A stretch of DNA of 64,000 bases from Nonomuraea pusilla. Its GTDB lineage: Bacteria > Actinomycetota > Actinomycetes > Streptosporangiales > Streptosporangiaceae. The position numbers and the translations under genes were made by a program. Positions within the stretch are counted from its first letter, which is position 1. The number at the start of each line of letters is the position of its first letter. The DNA lies in assembly GCF_900109355.1 (NCBI RefSeq), contig NZ_FOBF01000012.1, positions 208,790-272,789 on the forward strand, in the 5' to 3' direction. Shown one piece after another: positions 61,643 to 64,000 of the stretch. The notes beneath the pieces were generated by a model. The model made no database searches. It was not told the DNA's origin and was given only the letters and a program-made list of their open reading frames with translations.

Positions 61643-61836
61643 GAATGGCCTTTGTAGCACGTCGCCGTCACCCGCAGAAGCCCGCGACGATCTTCCTGAC
61701 CGATGCCGCCGTCAGGGGTGTTCCTCTTCACGTCTTGACGGATCCGGGATGAGACGCACGGTTTTCCCCAAGAGTCATGAGGAGACGCTACAGCAAGTAG
61801 CTATACGTGACTTTCTGGAGCGAAAGGAGGTGCGCC

Positions 61837-61947
61837 ATGGTTAGGGGCATCGTGATTCTCATGGGCATGGCCGCGGCGGCGACTCTGATGACGCTGGGCG
61901 TCATGAACATGCGCAACGGCTCCCGCCGTCCTGGCAGGCGCGCCTGA
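61837..61947 (+). CDS. 36-residue membrane mini-protein
   Basis: A very small gene with an excellent ribosome-binding site (AAAGGAGG ending 6 nt before the ATG). The product MVRGIVILMGMAAAATLMTL then GVMNMRNGSRRPGRRA has one membrane helix and a basic tail. Size and layout resemble DUF6893-type small proteins of Streptosporangiales, but this match is from memory and unsure. A long hairpin begins 10 nt after the stop, the mark of a real transcription unit. A TATACG/TAGCTA-like -10 lies near 61795-61806. Confidence 0.65.
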   Translation: MVRGIVILMGMAAAATLMTLGVMNMRNGSRRPGRRA

Positions 61948-61956
61948 CGCGCGTAC

Positions 61957-61996
61957 CCCGGGGCGTCCCCCCGCCGACCGGCGCGGACGCCCCGGG
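61957..61996 (+). terminator. Terminator after the mini-gene
   Basis: Perfect 12-bp stem CCCGGGGCGTCC / GGACGCCCCGGG with a 16-nt loop that can itself pair (CGCCGACCGGCG). Confidence 0.7.
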
Positions 61997-62148
61997 ATGA
62001 CACCCCCCGCCGATCACCCTCAGGCCGCCCCGGGGGCCTTCCGCCTGGTCCGCCGAGGGGAATGAGCCACGGCGACGTGCGGTTGCAGGGCACGTCTGAT
62101 CCGCGAACCGGCTGCGGGACGGAACGTCTCGCGGGATGGGGGCCCGCC

Positions 62149-63048
62149 ATGCCTGACTATGGACACGACCTGCTGTTCGGCTCGTTCATCACCCCGGCCG
62201 GCGCCGACCCCCAGCAGGTCGTCGGCCTGGCTCAGGCGGCCGAGGAGGCGGGGCTCGACCTGGTGACCTTCCAGGACCACCCGTACCAGCCGGCCTTCCT
62301 CGACACCTGGACGCTGCTGTCGTACGTGGCCGCCCGCACGGAGCGGGTCCGGCTGTCGGGCAACGTCGTCAACCTGCCGCTCCGCCCGCCCGCGGTGCTC
62401 GCCCGCGCCGCGGCCAGCCTGGACCTGCTGAGCGGCGGACGCTTCGAGCTGGGCCTGGGCGCGGGCAGCTTCTGGGACGCCATCGAGGCCATGGGCGGCC
62501 GCCGGCTCGCCCCCGCGGAGGCGGTGCGGGCGCTCGACGAGGCGATCGACGTCATCCGCGGCGTGTGGGACGCGGGGGAGAAGGCCCGCCTCCGCGTGGA
62601 CGGCGAGTTCTACCGGGTGGACGGCGCCAAGCGCGGCCCCGCCCCTGCCCACGACATCGGGATCTGGCTGGGGGCGTACAAGCCGCGCATGCTGCGGCTC
62701 ACCGGCGCGAAGGCCGACGGGTGGCTGCCCTCGCTGCCGTACCTGTCGGGGCTGGGGCAGATCGAGGAGTCCAACGCGGCCATCGACGCGGCGGCGGAGG
62801 AGGCGGGCAGGGATCCGCGCGCGGTGCGGCGGCTGCTGAACGTCAGCGGGCGGTTCGGCGGTTCCGGCGACCGGCTGCTGCAGGGGACGCCGCGCGACTG
62901 GGCGGAGCAGCTCGCCGCGATCGCCCTCACGTACGGGGTCAGTGGCTTCATCCTCATGGGGGACGACCCGGACGCGATGCGGGTGCTCGGCCAGGAGGTG
63001 GCGCCGGCGGCCCGCGAGCTGGTGGCGGCGGAGCGCGCCCGCAGCTGA
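62149..63048 (+). CDS. LLM-class F420/flavin oxidoreductase
   Basis: A 299-residue luciferase-like monooxygenase family enzyme (TIM barrel), probably F420-dependent as is common in actinobacteria. GLDLVTFQDHPYQPAFLDTW holds the flavin-binding D-H, RLSGNVVNLPLRPPAVLARA and LSGGRFELGLGAGSFWDAIE are the family signatures, and IWLGAYKPRMLRLTGAKADG the nonprolyl cis-peptide region. The ATG follows GGGATGGGGGCCCGCC; no clear Shine-Dalgarno. It stands alone; substrate unknown. Confidence 0.88.
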   Translation: MPDYGHDLLFGSFITPAGADPQQVVGLAQAAEEAGLDLVTFQDHPYQPAFLDTWTLLSYVAARTERVRLSGNVVNLPLRPPAVLARAAASLDLLSGGRFELGLGAGSFWDAIEAMGGRRLAPAEAVRALDEAIDVIRGVWDAGEKARLRVDGEFYRVDGAKRGPAPAHDIGIWLGAYKPRMLRLTGAKADGWLPSLPYLSGLGQIEESNAAIDAAAEEAGRDPRAVRRLLNVSGRFGGSGDRLLQGTPRDWAEQLAAIALTYGVSGFILMGDDPDAMRVLGQEVAPAARELVAAERARS

Positions 63049-63181
63049 CCGCGTCCGCCGCGTCGTCTTTCGTACCGGCGTACTGCGCCCTTCGATGTAC
63101 GCCGGCCGCCGCCAAAGTCGCAGATGACGCTGGCCGTTCGACCGAAGCCCGGCCCCGGGCGCGGTCGGGAGCATGGGCGCC

Positions 63182-64000
63182 ATGGAAATCACGATCAAAC
63201 GCGGCGCCGGCCTGGCCGGGGCCGTCACCGCGAGCCTGCTCGCCCTTCTCACGGCCGTGCCGGCGCAGGCGGCCGAGACCACGGCCGCGAGCCAGGCCAG
63301 GGCCGGTGCCACCACGGTCGCGAGCCAGGCCGGGAGCGGGGCCACGGCGGCCGCGAGCCGGGCGCGCACCGATGACGCGAGCCTGGAGCTGCCCGTCCCG
63401 ACCGGGTCCCAGCCGGTGGGGACCGTCAGCCTGCACCTGGTCGACCGCGGCCGTCCCGACCCCTGGGTGCCCACGGAGAAGGCCAGGGAGCTGATGGTCT
63501 CGCTGTGGTACCCGGCCGCGAAGGGCGGCGGCGCCACCGCCCCGTACATGACGGACGCGGAGGCCAAGGCCCTGCTGGAGGGTCAGAAGATCACGGGGGT
63601 GCCGAGCGAGGCGGTCAGCGGCACCAGGACGCACGCCGTCAGCGGGGCCCGTCCGGCAGGCCGCAGGGGGACGCTGCCGCTGGTGGTGCTCTCGCCCGGT
63701 TTCACGATGTCGCGCACGTCGCTGACCGCCCTCGCGGAGGAGCTGGCCAGCCGGGGGTACGTGGTGGCCGGGATCGACCACGTCCACGAGTCGTACGGCA
63801 CGACCCTGCCCGGTGGGCGGTTCGCCCGCTGCGTCGCCTGCAAGGAGCTGGAGGCCGACCCCATGACGGGCGGAGCCAAGGTGGTCAGGGGGCGGCAGGC
63901 GGACGTGTCGTTCGTGCTCGACCGGCTGCTCGGACGGCATCCCGTCTGGAAGGGCGCCCGGCTGATCGACCCTTCGCGCGTGGGCATGGCCGGGCACTCG
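63182..64000 (+). CDS. Secreted PAF-acetylhydrolase-like alpha/beta hydrolase (partial)
   Basis: A secreted hydrolase cut by the window end. Signal peptide ITIKRGAGLAGAVTASLLAL ending near AQAAET, an Ala/Gln/Ser-rich linker, then an alpha/beta hydrolase of the PAF-acetylhydrolase/lipase type: VSLWYPAAKGG, VLSPGFTMSRTSLTALAEEL (oxyanion region) and VGMAGHS, where the final S is the catalytic nucleophile of GHSxGG. About 273 residues are visible; the Asp and His are missing only because of the cut. ATG at 63182; the upstream GGGAGCATGGGCGCC supplies a weak ribosome-binding site. Confidence 0.8.
   Translation, partial: MEITIKRGAGLAGAVTASLLALLTAVPAQAAETTAASQARAGATTVASQAGSGATAAASRARTDDASLELPVPTGSQPVGTVSLHLVDRGRPDPWVPTEKARELMVSLWYPAAKGGGATAPYMTDAEAKALLEGQKITGVPSEAVSGTRTHAVSGARPAGRRGTLPLVVLSPGFTMSRTSLTALAEELASRGYVVAGIDHVHESYGTTLPGGRFARCVACKELEADPMTGGAKVVRGRQADVSFVLDRLLGRHPVWKGARLIDPSRVGMAGHS

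Overview
The window is 64 kb of very G+C-rich, gene-dense DNA from a filamentous actinobacterium. The mix of genes (a zwf-edd-glk-eda Entner-Doudoroff block, RamB beside isocitrate lyase, GpgS, LCP and ECF-sigma proteins, DUF6893-sized mini-genes, many TetR/ABC pairs) fits Streptosporangiales, most likely Nonomuraea or a close relative. No rRNA, tRNA, CRISPR array or intact mobile element was found. It reads as chromosomal core/arm-boundary DNA with small regulatory islands rather than one large biosynthetic cluster.

Layout. 0.2-6.8 kb: Entner-Doudoroff genes on the minus strand, with a divergent ROK regulator. 6.9-12.2 kb: an ABC-F/TetR pair and a fused polysaccharide deacetylase-glycosyltransferase with a small membrane partner. 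12.4-15.8 kb: a DUF2470 protein and an S4 ribosomal-protein paralogue sharing an iron-box-like intergenic region, an ion channel with a Cav-like filter, and small membrane and TetR genes. 15.9-24.3 kb: a drug-export-type ABC pair, a membrane spermidine-synthase-like protein, an LCP enzyme, a proline-rich zinc metallopeptidase and a LysR regulator. 24.5-34.5 kb: a two-component system with phased CTGAGA boxes facing a LolA-like/ABC operon, a YcnI copper-type pair, and a second ABC-2 exporter. 34.7-40.9 kb: an esterase with a TetR-type palindrome, an iron-boxed siderophore-interacting protein, aceA/ramB and gpgS. 40.9-46.6 kb: a TetR/MFS pair with three palindromes, VC0807/PaaX, TrmO-like and ADP-ribosylglycohydrolase genes. 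46.7-52.6 kb: a glycosyltransferase/carbamoyltransferase region with a decayed GT9 and a frameshifted dimethylformamidase-like gene. 52.9-64 kb: orphan and secreted proteins, an ECF sigma/membrane-partner pair, an IS5-type transposase scar, a flavoprotein oxidase, a 16-bp minisatellite, a CDF metal exporter, a PP2C phosphatase, RraA, a 36-residue mini-gene, an LLM flavoenzyme and a truncated PAF-acetylhydrolase-like gene.

How the genes work together. Glucose enters through glk and zwf and is split by edd/eda; aceA/ramB handle C2 growth; gpgS draws 3-phosphoglycerate towards methylglucose lipopolysaccharide. Several envelope genes (LCP, deacetylase-GT2, GT2/GT9, metallopeptidase, ABC exporters, two-component system) suggest cell-surface maintenance. 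Across the window at least nine genes, many of them regulators, have a -10-like hexamer 6-8 nt upstream of the start codon and no Shine-Dalgarno, which predicts leaderless transcripts. Six or more proteins carry in-frame 12-, 15-, 30- or 48-bp tandem repeats in disordered segments.
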